From: Pontibacter sp. HSC-14F20
Lineage (GTDB): Bacteria > Bacteroidota > Bacteroidia > Cytophagales > Hymenobacteraceae
Direction of reading: 5' to 3'
NCBI RefSeq assembly: GCF_019599265.1
Contig: NZ_JAHZTC010000013.1
Coordinates: 1-64,000 of the forward strand
Length of the DNA: 64,000 bases
Shown piece after piece: positions 27,113-35,435 of the stretch (within the stretch, counting starts at the first letter, position 1; every line of letters starts with the position of its first letter). The notes beneath the pieces were generated by a model, which saw only the letters and a program-made list of their open reading frames with translations, searched no databases and was not told the DNA's origin. The translations under genes were made by a program, and so were the position numbers.

Positions 27113-27604
27113 ATGGAAAATAAGACACCAAAAGACTATTCGCATATAAAAGGCTGGGGTATAGACGCCGATCCGAAAAACGACCCGACTTACCCCATGA
27201 AGCACCGCACCGACGCCGAGCAGGAGGGCTATAACTGGGAGCGGCCGACGCAGCAGGACATCAACATCGAAGTGCTGCACTCAAACGAACGCCCCAACGT
27301 ATCTGCCGTTTTCGGTACCTCTATGCCACCGAGCGGACTAAGCGGTATGATCCGGCGCTTTGCTTTTAAGCACAGCGAAAACAGCTACCTGCACTGGCTG
27401 CCTTTGCTCATGGCAGACCGCGTGAACGTGGTAGAGGGCGTGATCGATGATTTTGCCAAAGGTACTGTGCCGAACATCTTTGCCGAGAAGGGCTGGAAAG
27501 CTGACTGGGAACATAATCGCAGCGGCCTGATCCAGAAAATAGGCGTGCTGGCACTGGTTACGACTGCTGCCGTTGTGCTGCTTACACGAAAGAAAAACAG
27601 CTGA
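27113..27604 (+). CDS. Conserved hypothetical protein with a C-terminal membrane helix
   Basis: The 163-residue protein has a soluble N-terminal part (MENKTPKDYSHIKGWGIDAD; WERPTQQDINIEVLHSNERP) and ends with one membrane helix (GVLALVTTAAVVLLT) and a basic tail (RKKNS), a tail-anchor arrangement. I recognise no domain. It is preceded by a good ribosome-binding site (gaaaggagaaag) and follows the dehydrogenase within 14 bp, so the two are co-transcribed. Confidence 0.8.
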   Translation: MENKTPKDYSHIKGWGIDADPKNDPTYPMKHRTDAEQEGYNWERPTQQDINIEVLHSNERPNVSAVFGTSMPPSGLSGMIRRFAFKHSENSYLHWLPLLMADRVNVVEGVIDDFAKGTVPNIFAEKGWKADWEHNRSGLIQKIGVLALVTTAAVVLLTRKKNS

Positions 27605-27627
27605 AGGATTTAACACTAGCCTGTCAG

Positions 27628-27657
27628 AAAGGCAGCTACCGCAGGGTGGCTGCCTTT
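27628..27657 (+). terminator. Rho-independent terminator
   Basis: A 13-bp stem (27628-27640 with 27645-27657, one G.U pair) closes on a gcag loop, the same loop as at 6101-6104, and is followed by cctgtttta. It sits between convergent genes and may serve both. Confidence 0.82.
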
Positions 27658-27663
27658 CCTGTT

Positions 27664-28032
27664 TTAGCCTGTAATCGGAAGCTTTACCTGTCCGAGCACA
27701 TCAATAATCTCTGCTGCTTTGTCTGGACTGTACTGGCTACGGATCGCGTCTTCGTTTATAACAAAAGCGGGAGCAGCCGGGTCGCCATCAATGGTGTAGA
27801 CCTTATCTGTTAGCTGTTCAGCATCATGGTTTGTTTCCTGAACCACCTGACTGATAAGTGCCTTGGCCCGGAAGTCAAGTGCTGACCAGATGAGGCGCTC
27901 CGGATCTTTTCCAGTTCTGAACTTATCCGGAAACCGGCTCTGCGCTTCTTCTTCAATTGCCTGCGGGTCCAGTTCATTTACTTCGCATACCTGCTCAAAC
28001 GCTGCCATGTCTCTGTTGATCTGATCTTCCAT
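27664..28032 (-). CDS. Hypothetical acidic protein
   Basis: The 122-residue acidic protein (MEDQINRDMAAFEQVCEVNEL and on) has mixed helix and strand propensity and no membrane segment or known motif. The middle (ERLIWSALDFRAKALISQVVQE) looks helical. It lies downstream of the VLRF1-like gene on the same strand with an 87-bp gap, and could be co-transcribed with it. I do not recognise the family. Confidence 0.65.
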   Translation of the reverse strand: MEDQINRDMAAFEQVCEVNELDPQAIEEEAQSRFPDKFRTGKDPERLIWSALDFRAKALISQVVQETNHDAEQLTDKVYTIDGDPAAPAFVINEDAIRSQYSPDKAAEIIDVLGQVKLPITG

Positions 28033-28119
28033 AGTTTTCGATTTTCTGATAGCTCTACTTACGTAAAGTTACCTTTGGAAGTCGGAATGAAAGAGCCCGT
28101 AATGCGTGTCATGACTGCT

Positions 28120-28959
28120 CTAGTCCCAGTCAATTATGTCGTCATCCTCATCTTCCTCGCTGTAGAAATCTGCATCCTCATCCGATTCATCCCATTCGTC
28201 TTCCACGTATACCTCGTCTGCCAGTTCATGGGCTATGTCCTCTGCTTCTGCTGCATCACTTTGGCTTGCATGTTGGAGCAAAAAATCGTGTAGCACAGGT
28301 GTAGCGGCAAACCCGGTATCGTGGAGGTCTGTCAGTTCACCCCGCTGCAGAAAGCGGTTGGCGTCGAGCAGCACGTCATAGATGGGAGTGTGGATGTGTT
28401 TGGGTATTTTGAAGAGCCTCGGATCACGCTTGTCGAAGGGCGTAGGTATAGCAGAGGTATACAGGTAAGGCAGCAGGGTTTTAGAACAGCTGATGGCGAT
28501 GCGGTCGATGCGGTGCTGCTGAAAATACTCCTGCAGGCGGCTGTTGATGTTCTCAAAAAACTCAGTGGTTTCGCCCAGTCTTACCCGTGAGCCTGCCCTT
28601 GATTTGCCTTTGGTCTTGAGGTATTTAATCTGGCTTTTGCCCTGCTTTTTGCGCACCATGTATGAGCGGAACACCTTGTGATTGAGGCAGCGACCATTCT
28701 CAAAATAACCTACGGCGCAGTTACCCGCCTGAATCAGCAGCATCACGTAGTTTACCTGCCTGGCTTCGGCTATACCTGCACCGGCTTCAGCATAAGGCAC
28801 CGGGAGCGGCAGCCGGAACTGGACCTGCGCTATACCTGCCTCATCAAGGATTGTCAGGCGGTGCTTTTCGGGATCGTACTCGGTGCTGATATCGGATGTA
28901 CGGATGACCTGCAGCAGTTCGGCGGCTTTGTCGCGTGGCAAAAATCGTTTTGTCGGCAT
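28120..28959 (-). CDS. Predicted Vms1-like peptidyl-tRNA release factor (VLRF1 domain)
   Basis: The 279-residue protein matches the VLRF1 domain of eukaryotic Vms1/ANKZF1. The core reads HKVFRSY (94-100) then MVRKKQGKSQ (101-110), followed by KSRAGSRVRLGE (119-130). In Vms1 the equivalents are HKTFKKYTTRRKQGGSQ and SAGSSLRRYNE, where the GSQ Gln releases nascent chains from stalled 60S complexes; here Q110 in GKSQ is equivalent. The N-terminal part (LIQAGNCAVGYFENG) is the preceding strand pair, as in that family. The C-terminal 45 residues are almost purely Asp/Glu. The likely role is release of tRNA-linked nascent chains during ribosome rescue. This is inferred from motif similarity. Confidence 0.75.
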   Translation of the reverse strand: MPTKRFLPRDKAAELLQVIRTSDISTEYDPEKHRLTILDEAGIAQVQFRLPLPVPYAEAGAGIAEARQVNYVMLLIQAGNCAVGYFENGRCLNHKVFRSYMVRKKQGKSQIKYLKTKGKSRAGSRVRLGETTEFFENINSRLQEYFQQHRIDRIAISCSKTLLPYLYTSAIPTPFDKRDPRLFKIPKHIHTPIYDVLLDANRFLQRGELTDLHDTGFAATPVLHDFLLQHASQSDAAEAEDIAHELADEVYVEDEWDESDEDADFYSEEDEDDDIIDWD

Positions 28960-28989
28960 AAAAGGGAGCGGCTTTGATATGCAAATTAA

Positions 28990-29124
28990 CGCAATTTACG
29001 TCCCTTTGGCACTTTCTTGTTCATCACCTTCAGCGGTCTTGAGTTTGCCCTGATCTCTGGCATCTCATACTTGTTCTTTGCAGGTATAGAGGCACTGCGT
29101 CACAAGCGGAACATCGCCCTATAA
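28990..29124 (+). other. Possible tiny membrane ORF or gene remnant
   Basis: An open frame without ATG reads RPFGTFLFITFSGLEFALIS, then GISYLFFAGIEALRHKRNIAL and a stop at 29122-29124. It has one or two hydrophobic helices and a basic end, as in small membrane proteins. The only possible start is TTG at 29017, giving 35 residues. It could be a real small protein, a remnant, or chance. The rest of 28960-29249 shows nothing clear. Confidence 0.25.
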
Positions 29125-29249
29125 ATTTAGTCAGGATCATAAGTACAGACAGATTTTCTACACCGGGCCGGCATTTCTATACCCACATGGCGGCTGCATG
29201 CGTATAGGCGACAGTTAGAGCGCCTATAACCTGTGACAATCCTGCCTGC

Positions 29250-29741
29250 ATGAGATGGACCCTTGTACTATTGCTGCTGCTCAGCGCCTGCGTCTCCCAG
29301 CGTCGTGCCGGGTCCGAAGAGGCTACGCCGTCCGCTCCCGCGAAGGTGCCGAAGCTGTACGCCCCTGCCATTTACGCCAGGCCCAGCATCGGGGTCGACC
29401 GGTCCGAACTCAGTACCGCAGCCAGCAGGGGAGAAGCAGCCTCTCATACCTACCGGCCAACTGACAGCTACGCTATGCCTTTCTCTAACTTAAAGCCCCG
29501 CGTGATCACCCAAACGTTATACCTGACCGACACCCTGCAACTGGATTCCCTGCACCGTGAACTTCAGATAGAACAACTGGCGAATCAGGCCTTCCGCAAA
29601 AGATTACAGTCCACTGAAGGCGAGCGCGACTACTGGCAGGAAAAGAATGAGCAGAAATTCTGGACACTGATTGCCATGGCTGTTTTCGCTTTCCTTTACA
29701 TCCTGTTCCGGGTGCTGGCCTCCCGCATCAAAGAGACCTGA
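29250..29741 (+). CDS. Small lipoprotein with C-terminal membrane helix
   Basis: The 163-residue protein starts MRWTLVLLLLLSAC, a SpII lipobox with Cys14. A low-complexity Ala/Pro/Ser region follows, then a coiled-coil-like stretch (TLQLDSLHRELQIEQLANQA to RDYWQEKNEQKF) and a C-terminal helix (TLIAMAVFAFLYILFRVL). Having both a lipid anchor and a membrane helix is unusual. No known domain is seen. It lies 74 bp before the second RGYN-rich gene. Confidence 0.75.
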   Translation: MRWTLVLLLLLSACVSQRRAGSEEATPSAPAKVPKLYAPAIYARPSIGVDRSELSTAASRGEAASHTYRPTDSYAMPFSNLKPRVITQTLYLTDTLQLDSLHRELQIEQLANQAFRKRLQSTEGERDYWQEKNEQKFWTLIAMAVFAFLYILFRVLASRIKET

Positions 29742-29815
29742 GTCACTGGCAATATAACCGTAAGCGGCTGCCCTCGTTTATAAAAGGAGTATCATTTTAA
29801 ACCTGATTTAACACT

Positions 29816-30529
29816 ATGAACAGACGAGACAGAGATCGCTACGATTACGACAACTATGACCGGGACTACAGCGAAGGTGCCGGCTATAACCGAAACGATG
29901 AGCACTATCACAGTGCCCGCAACCTGACAAATGAGTTTGAACAGGAATACCGCAGCCATCACCGGGACAGGGACGACGACCGCTTTAACCGCAACAGTAG
30001 CAACATGCGGCAGAGCTATCACGAGGGCAATAGGGGTGATGCTTATGAGCGCAGGCTCGAAGGAAGAGGCACCGCAGGCCGTAATTCCGGCTCTGAAATG
30101 CATTATGGGGAGCGCAACAACAATAACTGGGGCGAAAACCGCAACCGCAGCCAGAACTGGTCTGATGCGGACCGTTACAACACATCAGGCAGGTATAGCC
30201 AGCGCTCAGATGATTTTGACCGTGGCCGGGACATGCGTAGTCAGGACCGGTTTAGCAACCAGGATCGCAGCAGCCGGATGGAGCAGGGACGTGCGAACCG
30301 CTTAAACCAGGAGGGCCGTATGCGCGAAGGTTATGGCATTTCGGACTACGGTCGTATGCGACAGTCAGACATCCACTCCAACAGGGGCGTTCCGAATGCG
30401 GGCATCACCAGCAGCCTGGAAGATGACTATGGCGTTGACTTTGACCGCGATCGGAGCAGCCGCATTTCGTCGGGCAACTACGGGGGCTATAGCTCACAAG
30501 GCGGCTACAACCGCAACGACCGTTACTAG
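29816..30529 (+). CDS. Disordered Arg/Asn/Tyr/Asp-rich protein, paralogue of the 5403 gene
   Basis: The 237-residue protein starts MNRRDRDRYDYDNYDRDYSE and consists of R, D, N, Y, S and G in short irregular repeats (RYSQRSDDFDRGRDMRSQDR; GGYSSQGGYNRND). It contains no hydrophobic core. It shares the MNR start, composition and the organisation single gene plus strong terminator with 5403-6065. It is probably intrinsically disordered, with a nucleic-acid or structural role that cannot be specified. Confidence 0.8.
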   Translation: MNRRDRDRYDYDNYDRDYSEGAGYNRNDEHYHSARNLTNEFEQEYRSHHRDRDDDRFNRNSSNMRQSYHEGNRGDAYERRLEGRGTAGRNSGSEMHYGERNNNNWGENRNRSQNWSDADRYNTSGRYSQRSDDFDRGRDMRSQDRFSNQDRSSRMEQGRANRLNQEGRMREGYGISDYGRMRQSDIHSNRGVPNAGITSSLEDDYGVDFDRDRSSRISSGNYGGYSSQGGYNRNDRY

Positions 30530-30552
30530 TATGATAACTAACAGAATAAAAG

Positions 30553-30589
30553 CAGCGCAGCCGTTACCACTCAGGTAGCGGCTGCGCTG
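30553..30589 (+). terminator. Rho-independent terminator
   Basis: A 16-bp GC-rich stem (30553-30568 with 30574-30589, one G.U) has an actca loop and is followed by tttt. Confidence 0.9.
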
Positions 30590-30758
30590 TTTTGGTAATG
30601 CGCATAGACAAATGAAAAACTAAGGTATAGCCATCGTTAAAGATACAGGAAAAAGACAGTCCGGATAGTTTGGCTTTTTATGTGAGAGGGCATCAATTTT
30701 AACTGTAGGGTCGACCTTTTTGCCACATCAGGAGTATGATCAATTAAAAATCTAAGTC

Positions 30759-31235
30759 ATGAAAGAAGACCAGGAATTGCGTGATCATTTGGAGAAGCTG
30801 ATGCGGATGGGGCAGGCCTTTCGTCCGGTCGGGGAACTGCTGCAGGGAATAAGTGTGCAGGAAGCTGGCGGGCGGGTAAAGGACCTGCCTTATACTATCT
30901 GGCAACTGCTCGAGCACCTTCGCTTCACTCAGCACGACATCCTTGACTTCTGCCGCAACTCCAACTACCAGGAACCCGCCTGGCCAGACGACTACTGGCC
31001 GTCAGCAGAATCACCGTCCGATCAGGCAGCTCTGGACCAGACTTTGCAAACTGTTAAGCAGGACCTGGATGCGATGGTGAAGTTGGTGCAGGATACTGAA
31101 AATGATCTCTTTGCGCCTATACCTCATGGAAACGGCCAGACACTCCTGCGCGAAGCCATGCTGATAGCCGAGCATAATGCCTATCACCTGGGTCAGATCG
31201 TGGTGCTTCGTCGTTTGCTGGGTGCCAGGCTGTAG
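30759..31235 (+). CDS. DinB-family metal-binding protein
   Basis: This is a 158-residue four-helix-bundle protein. The DinB/YfiT metal triad is H53 (in LLEHLRFTQHD), H139 and H143 (in AEHNAYHLGQ). Some family members act as thiol transferases (bacillithiol or mycothiol) and others have no known substrate. It is a single gene, closed by a motif-containing terminator. Confidence 0.88.
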   Translation: MKEDQELRDHLEKLMRMGQAFRPVGELLQGISVQEAGGRVKDLPYTIWQLLEHLRFTQHDILDFCRNSNYQEPAWPDDYWPSAESPSDQAALDQTLQTVKQDLDAMVKLVQDTENDLFAPIPHGNGQTLLREAMLIAEHNAYHLGQIVVLRRLLGARL

Positions 31236-31261
31236 GAGCAGGTATAGAATCTCATAATGGC

Positions 31262-31316
31262 AAAATAAAAGCGGCGGCCATACCTGCTTTCAAGGTATAG
31301 CCGACGCTTTTATTTT
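31262..31316. terminator. Bidirectional terminator whose inner hairpin is an inverted AGGTATA pair
   Basis: The outer arms aaaataaaagcg (31262-31273) and cgcttttatttt (31305-31316) pair perfectly over 12 bp. The inner part reads GGCCATACCT-gctttca-AGGTATAGCC, a second stem made of ATACCT and AGGTAT with one mismatch. It lies between the convergent DinB and phosphotransferase genes. Confidence 0.82.
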
Positions 31317-31325
31317 CAGTCAAGT

Positions 31326-32252
31326 TTATTTTGGGGTACTTAATCCCAGCGCATCCTTTGCCATTTGCAGATAATCATCCGTGCCTGACTCCAGCACAAA
31401 CAAACCAATGTTCACACCATAGGCGCCGTGCCGTTGCTGCACATGCTCCAGCATACGGGGCCATATCTGTCCGCCGGCCTGTTCATAAGCTGTGAGCACA
31501 CGTTTCAGAAAATCCTCTCCGAAGGCGGCCAGCAGTGCCACAAAGTCAATGGCCGGATCGCTTACTTCAGCTTCGGTCCAGTCGAGGAGGCCGTTCACTT
31601 TGCCGTTTTCGTCAGTGAGGATGTGAGCTGCCTGCAGGTCGCCGTGCACCAGGCAGGTATAGCGGGGCCAGTAGCTGTCGTCCTGCAGCCAGGCTTGCCA
31701 GCGATCCCATACCTGTTCTGCTACTCCAATGGCTTCCTTTACGCGTTGCATTTGCCCGCTCAGGTGCTCGCGCAACTGCTCCGGCTGCAACACTTTGATG
31801 CCCGCTTTTGCAGCGGCTGCTGTGTCCTGCGCATGCAGCGCGGCAATGGTTTGTCCCAGCGACTGCACAAATGTCTGCGGCAGCTTTTCCAGGTCCAAAT
31901 TCCAGACGTAGCACATATTTTCCATGTCGATGTTGGCGACAGGTATACCGGCCAGTCTTGGGTAGGCGATCAGCTTCGGGTCGAAAATCTGCCAGTCAGG
32001 GAGGTCTGCCGGAAGTTTGCCCTGCAGCAGTTGAAGCACACGGTGCTCATTTTTGGCCCGGGGCAACACATCCGGTCGCCGGGGCAGACGCAGGATCCAG
32101 GGCTGTTGCTTTTCGTCCAGTGCCTGAATCACCTGAAAGTCGAGGCCGGTTTCGTTGTAGTTGAATGTTTCTGATTGCAGCCGCAATCCATGCTGTTGGG
32201 CAAGGGCTACCAGTTCTGTTTCTGTGAGGGGATTATCTTTTACTTCCTTCAT
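31326..32252 (-). CDS. Macrolide 2'-phosphotransferase-like kinase (Mph family)
   Basis: The 308-residue protein has the Mph pattern: NYNETGLDFQV (31-41), ILRLPRRPDV (53-62) with the ATP-binding Lys replaced by Arg as is usual in Mph enzymes, the catalytic HGD at 203-205 (LVHGDLQAAH) and LLDWTEAEVSDPAIDF with D224. Characterised relatives phosphorylate the 2'-OH of macrolides and inactivate them. The gene lies in ordinary core-type sequence with native motif usage, which favours a resident chromosomal gene over a recently acquired one. Its true substrate is untested. Confidence 0.85.
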   Translation of the reverse strand: MKEVKDNPLTETELVALAQQHGLRLQSETFNYNETGLDFQVIQALDEKQQPWILRLPRRPDVLPRAKNEHRVLQLLQGKLPADLPDWQIFDPKLIAYPRLAGIPVANIDMENMCYVWNLDLEKLPQTFVQSLGQTIAALHAQDTAAAAKAGIKVLQPEQLREHLSGQMQRVKEAIGVAEQVWDRWQAWLQDDSYWPRYTCLVHGDLQAAHILTDENGKVNGLLDWTEAEVSDPAIDFVALLAAFGEDFLKRVLTAYEQAGGQIWPRMLEHVQQRHGAYGVNIGLFVLESGTDDYLQMAKDALGLSTPK

Positions 32253-32546
32253 GATGTTGATCTATTTCGGTATAATTTAAAAAAAGGCACCTATACCTGG
32301 TTAGGAAATGAAGCGAAGGTACAGGGCATTGTGATACAGCCGATGCACAACAGGTGCCCGGCTTTGGCGCTACCGAAGCGGCCGATCAAAAATAGAGTTG
32401 CAGTAAGGAAGTGCTCATACGCATAGCCGATGCCTTTGAGGATGAAAGATAAAAAACTATACGCAACAAGGGAAGGAAGGTATGGGGAAGGAGCCTTTGT
32501 TCCACACAGCGCTGGTGCTCGTAAAATTAAAAAAATGTAAGTGAAG
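32253..32546. other. Intergenic region between divergent genes
   Basis: No convincing gene is seen in this 294-bp stretch. One CTATACCTGG motif lies at about 32291. The start codon of the next gene is preceded by an A-rich stretch rather than a Shine-Dalgarno site, as is usual in this phylum. Confidence 0.5.
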
Positions 32547-32915
32547 ATGGAACAGCGCCAGGAACATGAGCAACTTCTTCAGAAGCGGAAATTACTGCTC
32601 ATCAAAGTGGTGCATACCGTGTTGTGGGTGTTTTATAATGTCGTGATCTTTTACCTGCTCTATGCCGTGCTAACCAACCGGATCGATCATTGGGTTTGGA
32701 TCTGTCTGGGCCTGATTATGCTGGAAGGACTGGTGTTGCTGGTGTTCAATAAAATGTGTCCGATCACGGTAGTGGCCCGGCGCTACTCAAATTCTACCCG
32801 CGACAATTTTGACATTTTTCTGCCTAACTGGCTGGCCAGGTATAATAAAGAGATCTATACCACGATTGTTTTCGTCAGTGTGCTTATCTTGTTGTACCGT
32901 TTGGTGCTGATGTAA
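32547..32915 (+). CDS. Three-helix membrane protein of unknown function
   Basis: The 122-residue protein (MEQRQEHEQ and on) has two helices close together (VVHTVLWVFYNVVIFYLLYAVL; WVWICLGLIMLEGLVLLVF) and a third at the end (IVFVSVLILLYRLVL). Between them is a conserved-looking cytoplasmic segment (MCPITVVARRYS and FDIFLPNWLARYNKE). I chose the ATG at 32547; a GTG six bases earlier is in frame. It may be co-transcribed with the S41 peptidase. Confidence 0.75.
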   Translation: MEQRQEHEQLLQKRKLLLIKVVHTVLWVFYNVVIFYLLYAVLTNRIDHWVWICLGLIMLEGLVLLVFNKMCPITVVARRYSNSTRDNFDIFLPNWLARYNKEIYTTIVFVSVLILLYRLVLM

Positions 32916-32959
32916 GACCGGAGCAAATGGCAGCGCACAAACCCCTGAAAAGCGACAGC

Positions 32960-34411
32960 ATGAAAAGCACCTTGTCTTTAAAACCTATTCAGCTACTGTT
33001 GTTCTTGTTTCTGGCAACGCCTGGACTTATAGCCGCACAGCACAAGCAAATCAAATTTGCCGCTACGGATGTGAAAGCTGATATGGCCTATGCCTACGAA
33101 ACCCTGCAAAAAGCGCATTTCAACCTGTTCGCTTATGTGAGCAAGCGCGACTACGATGCGGCCTACAACAACCTGCTGAACTCGATCCAAAAAGACTCAC
33201 TGAGCATGCTCGAAGCAACCATGCTGATGCAAAAGCTGCTGGCGGTTGGCAATGTGGGGCATTGCGAAGTGGATTTCCCGGCGGGGTCTTACATTACCTA
33301 CGCGACGCAGGGCGGCACCGTGTTTCCGCTCGAGCTGGCCTTTGAAGACGGCAAGGCTTTTGTGCGCAAAAGTTATGTGCCGGATTCCAGCATCAAGGCA
33401 GGCGACCAACTGCTGCAGCTCAATGGCAAAGCCATCAAAAAAATACAGGCCGCCATCCATCCCTACCTGTCGGCGGAGCGCCCTTATTTCAAAGATGCCA
33501 AACTCGAGTTCTGGTCTTTTCCACGTTATTACTGGGCCGTGTTCGGGCAGCAGGATTCCTTTAAAGTGAAAGTAAAACAGGCAAGCGGCAAGCGCAGCAC
33601 CCATAGCTTAGACGCTATCACCGTGATGGGATACGAGGCCAGCCGGGGAGGGGAGATACTCAATAACGAGCGCTCTTTCAGTTATATGGAGGATGTTGCT
33701 TACCTGCATCCCGGTCCCTTCAGTTCGCCCGAGCCTGAAGGGGAGGCGCAGTTCAAGGCCTTCGTAGACAGTGCATTTGCAGACATCAACGCCCAGCAAG
33801 CGCCATACCTGATCCTGGACCTGCGCAACAACGCCGGCGGGCACAACACTTTCAGCGACCACCTGATCGCCTATTTTGCAGACAAGCCTTTCCGCTGGTT
33901 TTCTGACTTCACCGTAAAAACCAGTGAGGTACTCAAGAAGCAAACCCGGAAGCAGTACCCCGATGCTATACCTGACGACTATACCCGGCAGATACTGGAA
34001 AACCCGGATGGCACTACCTTCGCCTACGCGCAAACCATGCAGCAGCCCATGCCGGAGGACCGGCGTTTTAAGGGCAAGGTATACGTGCTCGTCAACCGCC
34101 AATCCTATTCCATGGCGGCCGTGAGCGGCGCCCTGATACAGGACTATGGTTTTGGCGAGATCGTGGGAGAGGAGACCGGTGACACACCGACCCTGTATGC
34201 TGCGCAGTTCAGTTTTAAGCTGCCACGCACGAGCGTAGAACTCAAAGTGCCCAAAGGCTACATTGTGCGTCCGAACGGCGATGAAAAACTGGCCGGCCTT
34301 ATACCTGACCACCTGGTGCGCGACCATCTGCTCGACGAGGAAGACGAAATACTGCGCTATACCTTGGAAAAGCTCATACAGCCCCAACGCCAATCTTCTG
34401 CTCAAAAGTAA
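32960..34411 (+). CDS. S41 family (C-terminal processing type) peptidase
   Basis: This is a secreted serine peptidase of about 483 residues. The start at 32960 (MKSTLSLK) gives a good signal peptide ending LIAAQ; the frame opens 11 codons earlier. The tail-specific-protease-like core has LILDLRNNAGG and the catalytic Ser in NRQSYSMAAVSG, then GEIVGEETGDTP. The N-terminal region (about 30-170) includes a PDZ-like part (DSSIKAGDQLLQLNGKAI). The catalytic Lys cannot be pinned with certainty. Substrates of such Bacteroidota peptidases are unknown. Confidence 0.88.
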   Translation: MKSTLSLKPIQLLLFLFLATPGLIAAQHKQIKFAATDVKADMAYAYETLQKAHFNLFAYVSKRDYDAAYNNLLNSIQKDSLSMLEATMLMQKLLAVGNVGHCEVDFPAGSYITYATQGGTVFPLELAFEDGKAFVRKSYVPDSSIKAGDQLLQLNGKAIKKIQAAIHPYLSAERPYFKDAKLEFWSFPRYYWAVFGQQDSFKVKVKQASGKRSTHSLDAITVMGYEASRGGEILNNERSFSYMEDVAYLHPGPFSSPEPEGEAQFKAFVDSAFADINAQQAPYLILDLRNNAGGHNTFSDHLIAYFADKPFRWFSDFTVKTSEVLKKQTRKQYPDAIPDDYTRQILENPDGTTFAYAQTMQQPMPEDRRFKGKVYVLVNRQSYSMAAVSGALIQDYGFGEIVGEETGDTPTLYAAQFSFKLPRTSVELKVPKGYIVRPNGDEKLAGLIPDHLVRDHLLDEEDEILRYTLEKLIQPQRQSSAQK

Positions 34412-34739
34412 ACTGCATCTGCTTATGCCCAGAAAAACCAATACCGGACCGAAGCGCTCAAACAAGCCTCTGACAAGCAGCTGCACGTGTATGCAGGAGC
34501 CCGTGCAGTTGGTGCGCTTATACCTCCGGTCTTCCCCTGCTGACATACGCAGCTATTCCTCAGAAGACCAAACAGCCGATTACAGTAGTCCGGTTTGTTA
34601 TGCCCATCTGCGGGAGTTTCGGGAAGGCTTCTGATAAGGGCGGTTAAACATGGTGAACACACCTGCTTCCCAAGCAAAGTTATCTTCCTTTTAATGCTGG
34701 CTTCGTATATATAAATTACTTATTATAAAATACTTCGCT
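34412..34739. other. Intergenic region with no recognisable gene
   Basis: Open frames exist on both strands (for example 34423-34677 minus) but have low-quality, Cys/Ser-rich translations and no start signals. One CTTATACCTCC motif is at about 34517. An AT-rich stretch before 34740 probably carries the promoter of the next gene. Confidence 0.5.
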
Positions 34740-35357
34740 ATGAAAATAAATTTACGCATCTGGGGGCTGATGGCCATCATCTCCTTTCTGAGCCTGTCGG
34801 CCTGCGAGGAAAGAGACGGCGCTGATTCTGCTGTTGATCTCTCATTCTCATCGTCTGAGTTTTTGCTCGATGACCTGGATGCGCTGGCAAAACCGCAGCT
34901 GCGCGATGGATGCAATGATAAAGCGTTTAACATCCATACCGCAGCCACATCCAGAACTGACCGGCAAACACTTTCATACATCCTGCCTGCGTTGGGCCTG
35001 CAGACCAACCAGGCCGCCACGATCCGCGATTTTGCACGCAATCACCAGCAGTCTACGGTGACCGTCCGGGGTAGCATCAGCATGATCCACCAACAGATTC
35101 TGATGCGGGCCAACGCCAAGCGCGACGCCCATATGAACGCCTTCTATGAAAAGAAAATCACAAAAGCGCAACTGGACGAGAAACTGGTCACCCTCCTCGA
35201 TCGTGTGACGGCAGAACTCAGAGAAGATGAAAAGAAACAACCGCATATGCAGGTGCTGCGCCAGCACCGCGCCCGCCTGATGCAGGACATTGAAACTGCG
35301 CTGAACCCGACTCAGCTTCAGCAGTGGAACAACTGGCGGCGCAGCATTCCTTCTTAA
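34740..35357 (+). CDS. Lipoprotein with Spy-like helical domain
   Basis: The 205-residue protein has a lipobox (SLSLSAC, Cys22). A helical region follows (about 75-200) with LSYILPALGLQTNQAATIRD, MNAFYEKKITKAQLDEKL and LNPTQLQQWNNWR. The spacing of L.L...Q...I resembles Spy/CpxP-type periplasmic proteins, where LT..Q..kl motifs recur, but the usual LTxxQ is only partly kept. The function is inferred only loosely as envelope stress or metal related. Confidence 0.7.
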   Translation: MKINLRIWGLMAIISFLSLSACEERDGADSAVDLSFSSSEFLLDDLDALAKPQLRDGCNDKAFNIHTAATSRTDRQTLSYILPALGLQTNQAATIRDFARNHQQSTVTVRGSISMIHQQILMRANAKRDAHMNAFYEKKITKAQLDEKLVTLLDRVTAELREDEKKQPHMQVLRQHRARLMQDIETALNPTQLQQWNNWRRSIPS

Positions 35358-35379
35358 GGTATAGCACGTCCCTTTTTTT

Positions 35380-35417
35380 AAAATGCTCACAGCAGGTATA
35401 CCTGTCGTGAGCATTTT
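35380..35417 (+). terminator. Terminator with the palindrome CAGGTATACCTG as its loop
   Basis: Arms aaaatgctcac (35380-35390) and gtgagcatttt (35407-35417) pair perfectly over 11 bp and are followed by ttt. The enclosed 16 bases contain the perfect palindrome CAGGTATACCTG (35393-35404), which is the genome-wide motif in both orientations. Confidence 0.88.
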
Positions 35418-35435
35418 TTTGTCGTATCTTCACCC

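Noticed and set aside
33608..34546. 312-aa minus-strand ORF antisense to the S41 peptidase
   Set aside because: It lies opposite a well-supported peptidase with signal peptide and catalytic motifs. Its translation has no recognisable domain and mirrors the codon bias of the opposite strand.
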